From positions 1 to 47,199 of the forward strand of contig JAAXHO010000187.1 in the NCBI GenBank assembly GCA_012270795.1: a stretch of DNA of 47,199 nucleotides, read 5' to 3'. The notes under the pieces are model-generated. The model was not told where the DNA came from and ran no database searches. It saw only the letters and a list, made by a program, of their open reading frames with translations. Every line of letters begins with the position of its first letter. Within the stretch, counting starts at the first letter, position 1. Origin of the DNA: Candidatus Poribacteria bacterium (GTDB lineage Bacteria > Poribacteria > WGA-4E > WGA-3G). This document shows, piece by piece, positions 1 to 7,415 of the stretch. The position numbers and the translations under genes were made by a program.

Positions 1-2
1 AA

Positions 3-65
3 TTAACTGGCACAAGTCGTGATATTAAAGAAATTGCTGAGTGTATTCAATCATGGATTTTATAA
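3..65 (+). CDS. 3' end of an unidentified gene cut by the window edge
   Basis: Frame 3 is open from the first base and reads 20 residues, from LTGTSRDIKE to CIQSWIL, then TAA at 63-65. No start is present, so this can only be the C-terminus of a gene running in from the left. It is too short to assign to a family. Its first 18 bases also recur inverted at the right end of the window, so the junction may be an assembly boundary. Confidence 0.35.
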   Translation, partial: LTGTSRDIKEIAECIQSWIL

Positions 66-82
66 CAAACGGCATTTGCTTC

Positions 83-236
83 TATGGTAAATTATACAAT
101 TAATTCTACATTCTGAGTTGTAGGAGCGACCTTTGGTCGCGACCCGGGAGGTCGCTCCTACAGAAGAGTCCGCACGGTCACGACCAAAGGTCGCTCCTAC
201 AGAAGAGGTGTATAATTATTTCAATAATTCACCATA
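83..236. repeat. MITE-like element, family 1, copy 1
   Basis: Imperfect terminal inverted repeats start TATGGTAAATTATA and end in the complement of TATGGTGAATTATT. The centre carries two inverted GTAGGAGCGACC palindromes (about 120-200). A second copy lies in opposite orientation at 3434-3586. The TA at each outer end fits the TA target duplication of IS630/Tc1-type elements. No coding capacity. Likely a non-autonomous element; the mobilising family is inferred. Confidence 0.75.
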
Positions 237-237
237 A

Positions 238-289
238 ATCCCAGTGTTTTAATTCTCTGGAGAAATCCCAGTGTTTTAATTCTCTGGAG
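238..289. repeat. 25-bp direct repeat, two copies
   Basis: The unit ATCCCAGTGTTTTAATTCTC plus TGGAG occurs at 238-262 and again at 265-289, two bases apart and identical. It sits between the MITE end and the 3' end of the SodC-like gene. Two copies only and no further spacers, so this is not a CRISPR array. Confidence 0.8.
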
Positions 290-331
290 GCGTGAGGAGA
301 GCGCGATCGAGAGATTAATTCTATAAAGAGT

Positions 332-1528
332 TTATTCCATCAACCCAATCACACCGCAGCCAATACGAGAACCACCGCCCGGTCGAACTGGGACTGCTTC
401 AAGCACTTCAACAACCCACCCACCGAATGCTGCATCATCCCCTTGAAAATAACCTAACACCCATGCCGTAGTACGATCATCCAAAAACATAGTCAGCAGT
501 AGACTACCACCTGCCGAATCTATAGTGCCATCAAAGCCTATCCCTGATGTAATATAGAGATGCGTTAGTCTATCTTGCATCTGTTTTTCATATTCTTCAG
601 GTGTTCCATTTGGAAAAAACTGTGTATATTGATTTGTGAAAAAATCGGGATCAACAGGTATTCCTATAGAGATAAGGAATTCGTGATAGGCAGCTAAACT
701 TTTGGGTTCAATGTTAAGTAAAGTATCATATTCTGGTGAACCTGTCAGTGGAATCACAGAAAAAATTGCTGGATCTAACAGTTGGGCAGGACTCAAAAAA
801 CATTGTAGTAGCAGTTCCAACAGGTCATGACTGTGTGGACTCGTACTTTCACCAGGGAGGTGGTGATCTGCCTGCAGATCAATCTGCTGTCCAAGTACTG
901 CAAGTGTACAAGCGTGGGTGGCTTGTGCCATCTCCGAACCTGTCTGTATATGTCCCATGTGGGAATGGGCAAGGGTGTTCGCATGAGGCATTGTAGAATG
1001 ATCTATGTGCGGATTTGTTTGAAAGGTATCACCCGTTTCGTGTATGAGTATCAATTTTCCGAGTATATCGGTGTTTGGGTCAGCACCGATTGACCATAAC
1101 GGTGTCGTGAATTCTAAGACACCTGTGCCATCTTCACCCACTGGTATGTTGCCGATTTCTCCGATGCCGATGGGAGGTGTGTCAAGTGTTGCTTCGGCGA
1201 CAGACACACCGACTGTACCCGCCGGCACACCCATTGCATGCCAGTGCGGTCCTATGTCAGTACAACTGCCGAGATGTAGATGTGTCGCATGTAGACCGGG
1301 TACCGCATTCTGAATCTCAATAAAGGTATGTATACCGGTGTCAGTTTCAGTGAATGTGGCTGTCCCTGTCAGATTACTCCCATCAATTGCGGTGATAGCT
1401 GCAACGGCAACCTTATTGGTAGGTGAGGGGGTGAGAACTTCAGTTGGAATACTTTCACATCCCAAAATAAGAGATACTGTAACTATTATAAATACGAGAA
1501 TAATATAAGTATAGTGTTTAACATTCAT
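332..1528 (-). CDS. Cu/Zn superoxide dismutase-like lipoprotein with large insertion
   Basis: A 398-residue secreted protein. A hydrophobic N-terminus leads to a lipobox with Cys24 (LILGC), so lipid anchoring is expected. Residues 40-165 follow the SodC fold: HATHLHLGSC (80-89) holds the HxxHxH copper ligands, HWH at 95-97 follows, and His163 in LILIHETGD matches the last copper ligand. The usual HxGDLPN stretch reads IGIGEIGNI, so zinc ligands look lost. The family's C-terminal signature appears only at the very end as GGGSRIGCGVIG (384-395). About 210 residues, including a His-rich segment (174-234), are inserted between these parts. SodC proteins are usually near 170 residues. Dismutase activity is uncertain; metal binding is likely. 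The gene stands alone, convergent with nothing nearby. Confidence 0.75.
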   Translation of the reverse strand: MNVKHYTYIILVFIIVTVSLILGCESIPTEVLTPSPTNKVAVAAITAIDGSNLTGTATFTETDTGIHTFIEIQNAVPGLHATHLHLGSCTDIGPHWHAMGVPAGTVGVSVAEATLDTPPIGIGEIGNIPVGEDGTGVLEFTTPLWSIGADPNTDILGKLILIHETGDTFQTNPHIDHSTMPHANTLAHSHMGHIQTGSEMAQATHACTLAVLGQQIDLQADHHLPGESTSPHSHDLLELLLQCFLSPAQLLDPAIFSVIPLTGSPEYDTLLNIEPKSLAAYHEFLISIGIPVDPDFFTNQYTQFFPNGTPEEYEKQMQDRLTHLYITSGIGFDGTIDSAGGSLLLTMFLDDRTTAWVLGYFQGDDAAFGGWVVEVLEAVPVRPGGGSRIGCGVIGLME

Positions 1529-1640
1529 AATCCTAAAATCTTTCCTTACTCACAGTAGAACTATATATAGTATAGCAGAGATAAATGAATATAAAAAGAA
1601 AAATTCAAACCAAATAATATTTATGAGATACGCTGAAGTA

Positions 1641-1742
1641 ATACCATTTCTAATAAATTATATTCCATTAGAAAGACTTCTTCCCCCCCGCTTGCGGGGG
1701 TTGGGGGGTCGGATAAGAGGGGTTCTTAAATAGAAATGGTAT
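1641..1742. repeat. MITE-like element, family 2 (short variant)
   Basis: It begins ATACCATTTCTA and ends with the exact complement TAGAAATGGTAT. The core is G/C-tract rich (1681-1713) and differs from the GTAGGAGCGACC core of the 157-bp copies at 33913 and 41323. It ends just before the promoter of the ATPase gene at 1819. Confidence 0.75.
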
Positions 1743-1754
1743 AATATCACTTTC

Positions 1755-1783
1755 TTGACATCGTTTATATAGTGTGATACGAT
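1755..1783 (+). promoter_or_regulatory. Sigma-70-like promoter for the ATPase/nuclease gene
   Basis: TTGACA at 1755-1760, a 17-base spacer, then TACGAT at 1778-1783. The -35 box is perfect and the -10 box matches 4 of 6. The start codon is 36 bases downstream and preceded by AGGAGAGG. Confidence 0.55.
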
Positions 1784-1818
1784 GAAAATATCAAAGGTAT
1801 TAGGACAAGGAGAGGTAA

Positions 1819-3330
1819 ATGAGACATTTTTGGACACAAGGTCCCGTCAATTCTCAAGAGCATTATGTTGTGTCGCGCACCGAGGAAATTGCAAACTATA
1901 TCAACCGTGTTCAACAAGGCAAATATGTTGTCCTTTTCGCACCACGTCAAACAGGCAAAACAACCTTCTTTAAAGTTGCTATAGAAACACTCGCTGCCGA
2001 TCAAATTGAATCTCCTAAGCTCTTTAATTATTTCCCAATTCAACTAAATTTTGATATATACAAGAATACGTCTATTGACGATTTTTACGACAACCTTTAC
2101 CAAGATATTTGCGATGAAATTGAGAACTTGTGCCAGCGACGCGACGAGATGCTGCCTGAGGCTTTAAGTCAATTATTGGCGAATACAAAACTAACAAACC
2201 ACCACTCAATGCGAAGGTTTTTTAGACAACTTGGTCGTCTACTAACACCACAGAAATTTGTCATAATCATTGACGAATTTGATGGCATCCCGCAGGCTGC
2301 CCTAAGCGATTTCCTTCATACGCTCCGTCACATCTATATATCAGGTAAACCACGGTGTCCACACAGTGTCGGTATTGTTGGGGTTAAAAGCATAGCGCAG
2401 CTCAGCTATGACCGCTCAATTTCTCCATTCAATATCCAAGATGAGTTCCATCTACCCAACTTTACACTTGAACAGGTACAGGAACTACTCGGTCAATATA
2501 CAGAAGAAGTCGGGCAATCATTCATACCAGAGGTTATAACGTCTATTCATAGACATACTGCTGGACAACCTGTTCTTGTCAACAGATTTGCACAGATACT
2601 CACTGAAGAACTGGACATTCCCATAACTGAACCCATCACAATGGCACATTTTTCAACTGCACACGCACAACTCCTAAATGAAAAGAACACAAATATTGAA
2701 CATCTAACAACCAATATCCGTAGAGACGCACGCTTTGAAAGTGTACTGATGCGGATGATGGCACGCGATGAAGGCATTGAATTCAATCTGGACGATGACA
2801 TCATCAGTGATCTTGCCACTTACGGTGTCATCAAAAAAGCCCCCGATGGCATGTGTGAAATCCTTAACCCAATCTATCTCTACCGCATCATGAGAACCTT
2901 TAAGCCAACTGTAAACGGCTTGGAAGATGATTACTTGCCCGAAGATAGTAGTGAAGACTATTTTGATTATCTCACACCAGCCGGACACATTGATATGGAG
3001 GCATTGCTTGACAATTTCCGAGATTTCATTGCACGTGTAGGGTTCAGGATTCTACAAGTCCCCGATACCCCACAAGAGTCCGTTGGCAGACATCTTTTGC
3101 TCGCTTATCTTGACCAATTTGTTAAAATCATTGGCGGTATTATGCACATTGAAGTCCAGACAGGCAGGGGCAGAATGGACATCATTATCAATCACAACCA
3201 GCAAAAATATATCGTCGAAACAAAGATATGGAGAGGCGACAGTCGTTATCAGGCAGGCAAAAAGCAGCTTTCAGTCTACCTAAAGTCCGAAGGCGTAAGG
3301 CGTAACGAAGGGATACTACATCGTCTTTGA
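1819..3330 (+). CDS. AAA-like ATPase with C-terminal PD-(D/E)XK nuclease domain, frameshifted
   Basis: The open frame of 503 residues has a P-loop APRQTGKT (41-48), a Walker B strand VIIIDEFD (148-155) and a C-terminal nuclease motif: Asp454 in GRMDIII, then Glu467-Thr-Lys469 in IVETKIW. This is the layout of the AAA-like ATPase / PD-(D/E)XK (DUF1703-like) families common in mobile DNA; cellular role unknown. The start has a strong AGGAGAGG site. The true C-terminus is displaced: a perfect 7-bp tandem duplication, GGCGTAA at 3292-3298 and 3299-3305, shifts the frame, and the last residues from RRNEG onward are spurious. Removing one copy restores a reading frame to 3454 (see 3308-3454). MITE family 1 copies flank this gene and its neighbour. 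Confidence 0.8.
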   Translation: MRHFWTQGPVNSQEHYVVSRTEEIANYINRVQQGKYVVLFAPRQTGKTTFFKVAIETLAADQIESPKLFNYFPIQLNFDIYKNTSIDDFYDNLYQDICDEIENLCQRRDEMLPEALSQLLANTKLTNHHSMRRFFRQLGRLLTPQKFVIIIDEFDGIPQAALSDFLHTLRHIYISGKPRCPHSVGIVGVKSIAQLSYDRSISPFNIQDEFHLPNFTLEQVQELLGQYTEEVGQSFIPEVITSIHRHTAGQPVLVNRFAQILTEELDIPITEPITMAHFSTAHAQLLNEKNTNIEHLTTNIRRDARFESVLMRMMARDEGIEFNLDDDIISDLATYGVIKKAPDGMCEILNPIYLYRIMRTFKPTVNGLEDDYLPEDSSEDYFDYLTPAGHIDMEALLDNFRDFIARVGFRILQVPDTPQESVGRHLLLAYLDQFVKIIGGIMHIEVQTGRGRMDIIINHNQQKYIVETKIWRGDSRYQAGKKQLSVYLKSEGVRRNEGILHRL

Positions 3331-3454
3331 TCATCGGGAGCATCCACAACCACGGGTAGAGACAGAAACAATAGACGGCTTGATGATTCGGAGTTATATC
3401 ATTCCTGTGCTGCAGAAGCTGCCTTCAAGGATTTATGGTGAATTATTGAAATAA
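3308..3454 (+). pseudogene. Displaced C-terminus of the ATPase/nuclease gene
   Basis: In the +1 frame the DNA encodes KGYYIVFDHREHPQPR, then an ETETIDGLMIRSYIIPV stretch, ending in IYGELLK and TAA at 3452-3454. It is the natural continuation of the PD-(D/E)XK domain after residue 495 of the upstream frame. The last seven codons and the stop lie inside the TIR of the MITE at 3434, so that element supplies the terminus. Confidence 0.75.
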
Positions 3455-3586
3455 TTATACACCTCTTCTGTAGGAGCGACCTTTGGTCGCGACCGTGCGG
3501 GCTCTTCTGTAGGAACGACTTCCCGGTCGCGACCAAAGGTCGCTCCTACAACTCAGAATGTAGAATTAATTGTATAATTTACCATA
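3434..3586. repeat. MITE-like element, family 1, copy 2 (inverted)
   Basis: It begins TATGGTGAATTATTGAAATA and ends ATTTACCATA, the reverse of the copy at 83-236, with the same double GTAGGAGCGACC core. The pair brackets a 3.2-kb segment with two genes. Confidence 0.75.
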
Positions 3587-3612
3587 GTTTTAGAGAATTG
3601 ACTTGTTTTCAG

Positions 3613-3658
3613 TTACAAAGAATAGTATAATAAATTTACAAAGAATAGTATAATAAAT
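3613..3658. repeat. 23-bp perfect tandem repeat, two copies
   Basis: The unit TTACAAAGAATAGTATAATA plus AAT lies at 3613-3635 and 3636-3658 with no mismatch. Each copy contains TAGTATAAT, which resembles a -10 box, so it could duplicate a promoter for the methylase gene; no matching -35 box is obvious. Apart from this repeat, I see nothing else recognisable between 3587 and 3839. Confidence 0.7.
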
Positions 3659-3839
3659 GAACTCAGGCCCGAAACAAACATATTGAATTTAGTTTCATTG
3701 ACCTAATTACATGAATGTTTCTGTTTTTTGTAACTTCGTGTGGCATTTTGAGTAATTATTTCGACCTTCCTATAAACCGATCAAAAAAATTATATGTATA
3801 TGTACTTGTTTGGTAAAATTATCATGAAGAGCAAAATTT

Positions 3840-4910
3840 ATGAGATATATTGGATGCAAAAACAATCTCCTATCACATATTGAAGCAGTTACGCTGAACA
3901 ACTGCAGTAGGGAGGGGGTGTTTTACGATCTTTTTGCAGGAACACATTCAGTTGCAGCACATTTCAAAAAACTTGGATTTCAGATCATTTCCAACGATCT
4001 ACTTTACGTCGCTTACGTTTTCGGACGCGCTCTGATTCAGAATAATGAAAGACCAGACTTCAGGCAGTTGACTAATCTTCCAGAAACTTATTCTTTTAAT
4101 CTCTTTGATGGAGCAAGCAACTACTTCAAGACATTAAATTATTTGAACCAACTTGAGGAAGTATCGGATGGTTTTATCTTTAAAAACTATTGTCCTGGTG
4201 GAAATAATGAATATAAACGGCAGTACCTTTCCAATAGAAACGGAAAGAAAATCGATGCGATTAGACAAAAAATTGAAATGTGGAGACAGGATATACTTAT
4301 CACCGAATCAGAATATTATATACTCCTTCTCTCCCTCTTAGAGGCAGTGTCTAAAGTGACAAACATTTCAGGAACTTATGCCGCCTATCTGAAAGATTGG
4401 GACACGAGAACATACAAAACACTAAAACTTAAACCATTTTTCCCAATTTTATCAGACAAAGAACATGTTGTATACCAAGAAGACGCAAATAGTCTAATAG
4501 AACAAATCGAATGTAATATTCTCTACATAGATCCGCCATACAATTCACGCCAATATATTACAAACTATCACCTTCTTGAAACAATAGCACGATATGACAA
4601 TCCACACGTTTATGGTAAAACCGGTTTGCGCCAATATTCAGAAAAAGAGAAATCCGCATACTGTTCAAAGTCTGAATGTTTGCGTGCATTTGCGGGGTTA
4701 ATATCACAGGCAAAAGCAAAACATATTATTGTAAGTTATAGTAGCGAAGGCATCATGAGTGAAGACGAAATATGCTACGTTCTCGGTCTAAGAGGGGAAA
4801 AGCCAGAAGTAATTCCGATAGATTATCGCCGCTTCAAAAGCAACTCAAACGGAAAGCTAAAAAATAAAAACATTGTACAAGAGTACTTATTTTATGTCCA
4901 AACGAAGTGA
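3840..4910 (+). CDS. DNA adenine methylase, D12 (Dam-like) class
   Basis: A 356-residue S-adenosylmethionine-dependent DNA methyltransferase expected to make N6-methyladenine. The N-terminus MRYIGCKNNLLSHI is the usual D12 start. The SAM-binding motif appears as DLFAGTHSVAAHF (about 30-42) and the catalytic motif as DPPYNSRQYITNYH near residue 230. The family is typical of type II restriction systems. Its stop overlaps the next methylase start at 4894 by 17 bases, implying translational coupling. No strong ribosome site precedes the ATG. No lesion is visible. It probably protects one strand of an asymmetric site while the downstream methylase protects the other; that pairing is inferred. Confidence 0.85.
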   Translation: MRYIGCKNNLLSHIEAVTLNNCSREGVFYDLFAGTHSVAAHFKKLGFQIISNDLLYVAYVFGRALIQNNERPDFRQLTNLPETYSFNLFDGASNYFKTLNYLNQLEEVSDGFIFKNYCPGGNNEYKRQYLSNRNGKKIDAIRQKIEMWRQDILITESEYYILLLSLLEAVSKVTNISGTYAAYLKDWDTRTYKTLKLKPFFPILSDKEHVVYQEDANSLIEQIECNILYIDPPYNSRQYITNYHLLETIARYDNPHVYGKTGLRQYSEKEKSAYCSKSECLRAFAGLISQAKAKHIIVSYSSEGIMSEDEICYVLGLRGEKPEVIPIDYRRFKSNSNGKLKNKNIVQEYLFYVQTK

Positions 4911-5802
4911 AGAGAAAATACAAAAAGGTAAATATCATAAACGTAATAATCTCAACGATTTTACTGGCAAGGAATGGGTCTATTTTTTAAATTCAATTGA
5001 ATTGATTGAGGGAGAACCTACCCTCATGACTGGTGCGCAGCTCAATGATTTGTCAGAACAACAATGGGCAGTACATCAGGAACCGATCATTGACACATAT
5101 TTTCCTACTTCTGGTGAAGCTAGTCACGCCCATCATATCCGCAAGAAACACCCATCTCCAAAACCACCTCAATTAATGAAACGACTTATAGAATTTTTCA
5201 CTAAAAAAGCGGGTTGGGTGCTGGATCCGTTTGTTGGTGCAGGGGGAACGTTGTTAGCTTGTTCAATGGCAGATCGTCACGGCGTGGGAGTTGATTTATC
5301 CCAAGAATATCTCGACCTTTACTATAAAGCTTCTGCAGATTTAGATTTAGAACCTCAGATTGTTTACAAGGGAAATGCTTTACAACTTGAAAACATACTC
5401 AGAGGCAAAGATTACCTGTTCGACCTCGTACTGACCGATCCTCCGTATGGAAATATGCTTTCAAAAAAGCGGACTGGTGAACGCAAGAAGAAAACAGGAG
5501 ATGACTCCCCAACTCCTTTTACAAACGAATATAACGATCTTGGAAACATGCTGCCTGAACAGTTCTATGAAGCTCTGAAGTCTGTCATAGCTCAGTCCAT
5601 GAAATTCCTAAAAGCCAAAGGATATGTGATAGTTTTTTGTAAAGACCTACAACCTACTGCTGAAAATCCTAACTTAATCCATGCTGACGTTGTCAATACA
5701 TTGGTGCAGATACCTAATCTTCGGTTCAGAGGGTATAAAATCTGGTATGACAAGACTCAAAAACTCTATCCTTTTTGGTTATCCTTATGCCTATGTGTCT
5801 AA
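4894..5802 (+). CDS. DNA methylase half of a broken methylase-nuclease fusion
   Basis: I take ATG 4894 (MSKRSEEK) rather than codons further upstream, because it couples to the preceding gene. The 302 residues contain motif X (KPPQLMKRLIEFF, 90-102), a SAM-binding loop DPFVGAGGTLLAC (111-123) and a catalytic TDPPYGNML (181-189). Motif I therefore precedes motif IV, unlike the beta class. The frame ends abnormally: after KTQKLYPF it reads WLSLCLCV and stops. With four instead of five T residues at 5772-5776 the frame continues as GYPYAYVSNQLHQYYLVLIP, the expected methylase C-terminus, then straight into the FokI-like domain at 5870-6340. The methylase core looks intact, so partial activity is possible. 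Confidence 0.8.
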   Translation: MSKRSEEKIQKGKYHKRNNLNDFTGKEWVYFLNSIELIEGEPTLMTGAQLNDLSEQQWAVHQEPIIDTYFPTSGEASHAHHIRKKHPSPKPPQLMKRLIEFFTKKAGWVLDPFVGAGGTLLACSMADRHGVGVDLSQEYLDLYYKASADLDLEPQIVYKGNALQLENILRGKDYLFDLVLTDPPYGNMLSKKRTGERKKKTGDDSPTPFTNEYNDLGNMLPEQFYEALKSVIAQSMKFLKAKGYVIVFCKDLQPTAENPNLIHADVVNTLVQIPNLRFRGYKIWYDKTQKLYPFWLSLCLCV

Positions 5803-6385
5803 TCAACTGCATCAGTATTATCTTGTTCTCATACCGATGAGCTTTTCAGGGCGAGAAGGTAGCCGATTATTTGAAATGAAAACAGTTGAACTTCTTGTAG
5901 ATCAGTGTGGATTTGACGGACTTCGTTTAGGTGAGGCAGATCGTCCAGATGGTTTAATTTTTACACGAGAATTAGCAGAAGATTACGGCATTATCATTGA
6001 TACCAAGGCATATAGCAAAAACTTTAACATTCCTCGTCAGGAAGCAGATAAAATGACGCGCTACATTAATGAGAACATTCTGCGCGACCCAAGACATTCT
6101 TCGAAGTGGTGAGAAAATTTTCCTTCTGATATCAATCTGTATAAGTTTCTATTTGTATCTGGCAAGTTTGGCGGAAAATACGAAAGCCAATTGCACCGAA
6201 TATCAAGATCAACTCAGGAAACTACTGGTGCCGCAATTACATCTCTCAATTTGTTACTGTTAGCAGAGGAAATCGCGAAAAAGAAAATCAATCTACAAGA
6301 TGTAAGGGAAAAATTTAGCTGCCTTTCCGAGGTAAAAATTAGTGAAACGTCTCCTCCCCAAACAAATTCAGCTGTCCGCCCGTAA
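5777..6385 (+). pseudogene. FokI-type endonuclease domain, shifted and interrupted by TGA
   Basis: In frame 2 the DNA encodes the methylase tail and then a domain matching the FokI cleavage domain by recall: LFEMKTVELL (5867-5896), RPDGLIF with the catalytic Asp at 5948-5950, and IIIDTKAYS with Asp 5999-6001 and Lys 6005-6007 (PD...DxK), then EADKMTRYINEN. TGA at 6110-6112 follows SSKW, where FokI has a second Trp in EWWKVYP. The same frame continues after it with LYKFLFVSGKFGGKYESQL and KKINLQDVREKF, both FokI-like. A possible internal start is ATG 5837, without a ribosome site. The frame overlaps the convergent DUF488 gene from 6339. Two lesions make nuclease expression unlikely. Confidence 0.8.
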
Positions 6386-6875
6386 TACGTTCAATTACCT
6401 GTTCCTGCGTTATCTGCTCACTATTTTCGTCGATATGAACCACAGGCAAATCCTGCATAGTGAGGGTAGTACTAATCAGTTTAGTTCGGTGACAATGCTC
6501 CGGTTTTTCCTCAGCACACATCAGTGCAACGCGCTGTTGTTGCGAGAAAGCAGTGTGCAGACGTTCAATACCACGCCGGAAGAATTCAGCATTTTTGACC
6601 TTTTCGTAGTCAACCATTCCGTTGACATAACACGATTCATCGTCAGGTTTGCCACCGAGTTGATCCCCCATAAAGACATATCGGATACCATGTTTTTCCA
6701 CCTCTTTTGCAAGCGGCTTCTTGGAAAATTCAGGCTTATAGCTTGAGTGCCGAACTGAACGGACATCTATGAGATACGCGATCTCGTATTGTTGTAACAC
6801 CTCAATGAACTCCGCTATTGAACGGCTTCCATAACCTATCGTCCAGATTGGAATAATGTCTGTTGTGTTCTTCAT
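6339..6875 (-). CDS. DUF488 family protein
   Basis: I start at ATG 6875 (MKNTTDIIPIWTIGYG). The further upstream open frame is AT-rich low-complexity and lacks family similarity. The 178-residue product has the DUF488 hallmarks: WTIGYGSRSIAEF at the N-terminus, LIDVRSVRHSSYKPEFSK, and ALMCAEEKPEHCHR with the conserved Cys, Glu and CHR. Biochemical function of the family is not established. The gene converges on the decayed nuclease and overlaps its last codons. No Shine-Dalgarno sequence is seen; a promoter ends only 9 bases upstream of the ATG. Confidence 0.8.
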   Translation of the reverse strand: MKNTTDIIPIWTIGYGSRSIAEFIEVLQQYEIAYLIDVRSVRHSSYKPEFSKKPLAKEVEKHGIRYVFMGDQLGGKPDDESCYVNGMVDYEKVKNAEFFRRGIERLHTAFSQQQRVALMCAEEKPEHCHRTKLISTTLTMQDLPVVHIDENSEQITQEQVIERITGGQLNLFGEETFH

Positions 6876-6884
6876 GATAGATAG

Positions 6885-6913
6885 ATAATAGCATATTGGG
6901 AGTGAATTTTCAA
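6885..6913 (-). promoter_or_regulatory. Promoter placing the DUF488 mRNA start near its ATG
   Basis: On the minus strand TTGAAA (6913-6908), a 17-base spacer and TATTAT (6890-6885). The -10 box ends 9 bases before the ATG at 6875, so transcription would begin almost at the codon. This fits a leaderless or near-leaderless mRNA and the absence of a ribosome site. Confidence 0.5.
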
Positions 6914-7224
6914 CCGATTTTTCTCTGCGAAATTGGGTGTGTAAAGTTTTTGTATAGAAATTCTGCAAAAAATCCAAACACACATTAAACTTATTGGAAA
7001 TCCCAATAAACAAACACAATAAAACAAAGCATCCTAACACCACATAATGTATAATATTACTATGAAAATTAAAATTCAACATCTCAACTCAAAAAACACC
7101 TTAAAATGAGGAAAATTTCCCGAGAAAAAACTGTTCCAAAAACCTGAAAAATGAAAAAACTGAAAAAAAATTTACGTTTTCGAAAAAATCCCTGTCAGAC
7201 CTTGCTACGACTGGTCTAAAAGCT

Positions 7225-7282
7225 ATTTTGCAAAACATACCACGGTATGTTATTTCATACCACGTGGTATGTTTTACAAAAT
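7225..7282. repeat. Nested hairpin with 20-bp arms
   Basis: ATTTTGCAAAACATACCACG (7225-7244) pairs with 7263-7282 with one mismatch. The loop contains a smaller GTATG/CATAC stem. It lies in the gene-free 6914-7948 stretch. It could be a protein-binding site or a transposon end. Confidence 0.6.
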
Positions 7283-7352
7283 TTTAGTTATCAAAAAATT
7301 GTATGTATAATCTCATTAATTCAACAAAAAAATAAACAAAAAATGTAATGCA

Positions 7353-7393
7353 CAATAACTTTACATCCCTGCTAAGTGAGTGTAAAGTTATTG
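7353..7393. repeat. Perfect 13-bp stem-loop
   Basis: CAATAACTTTACA (7353-7365) and its exact complement TGTAAAGTTATTG (7381-7393) flank a 15-base loop. A T tract does not follow, so an intrinsic terminator is unlikely. Confidence 0.6.
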
Positions 7394-7415
7394 GCATGAA
7401 TTATGAGTAAAGTTG

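Noticed and set aside
238-289. CRISPR array
   Set aside because: Only two units separated by two bases; there are no spacers, and no cas gene lies in the window.
736-1313. Several plus-strand open frames inside the SodC-like gene
   Set aside because: They overlap a full-length minus-strand gene with signal peptide and family motifs, have no ribosome sites and show unnatural composition.
6110-6112. UGA recoded as tryptophan or selenocysteine
   Set aside because: UGA ends other genes in this window, the aligned FokI residue is Trp, no SECIS-like hairpin is evident, and a second lesion in the same gene indicates decay.
6876-7082. N-terminal extension of the DUF488 protein
   Set aside because: The extension is AT-rich, has no family similarity and crosses the gene's promoter; ATG 6875 begins the conserved domain.
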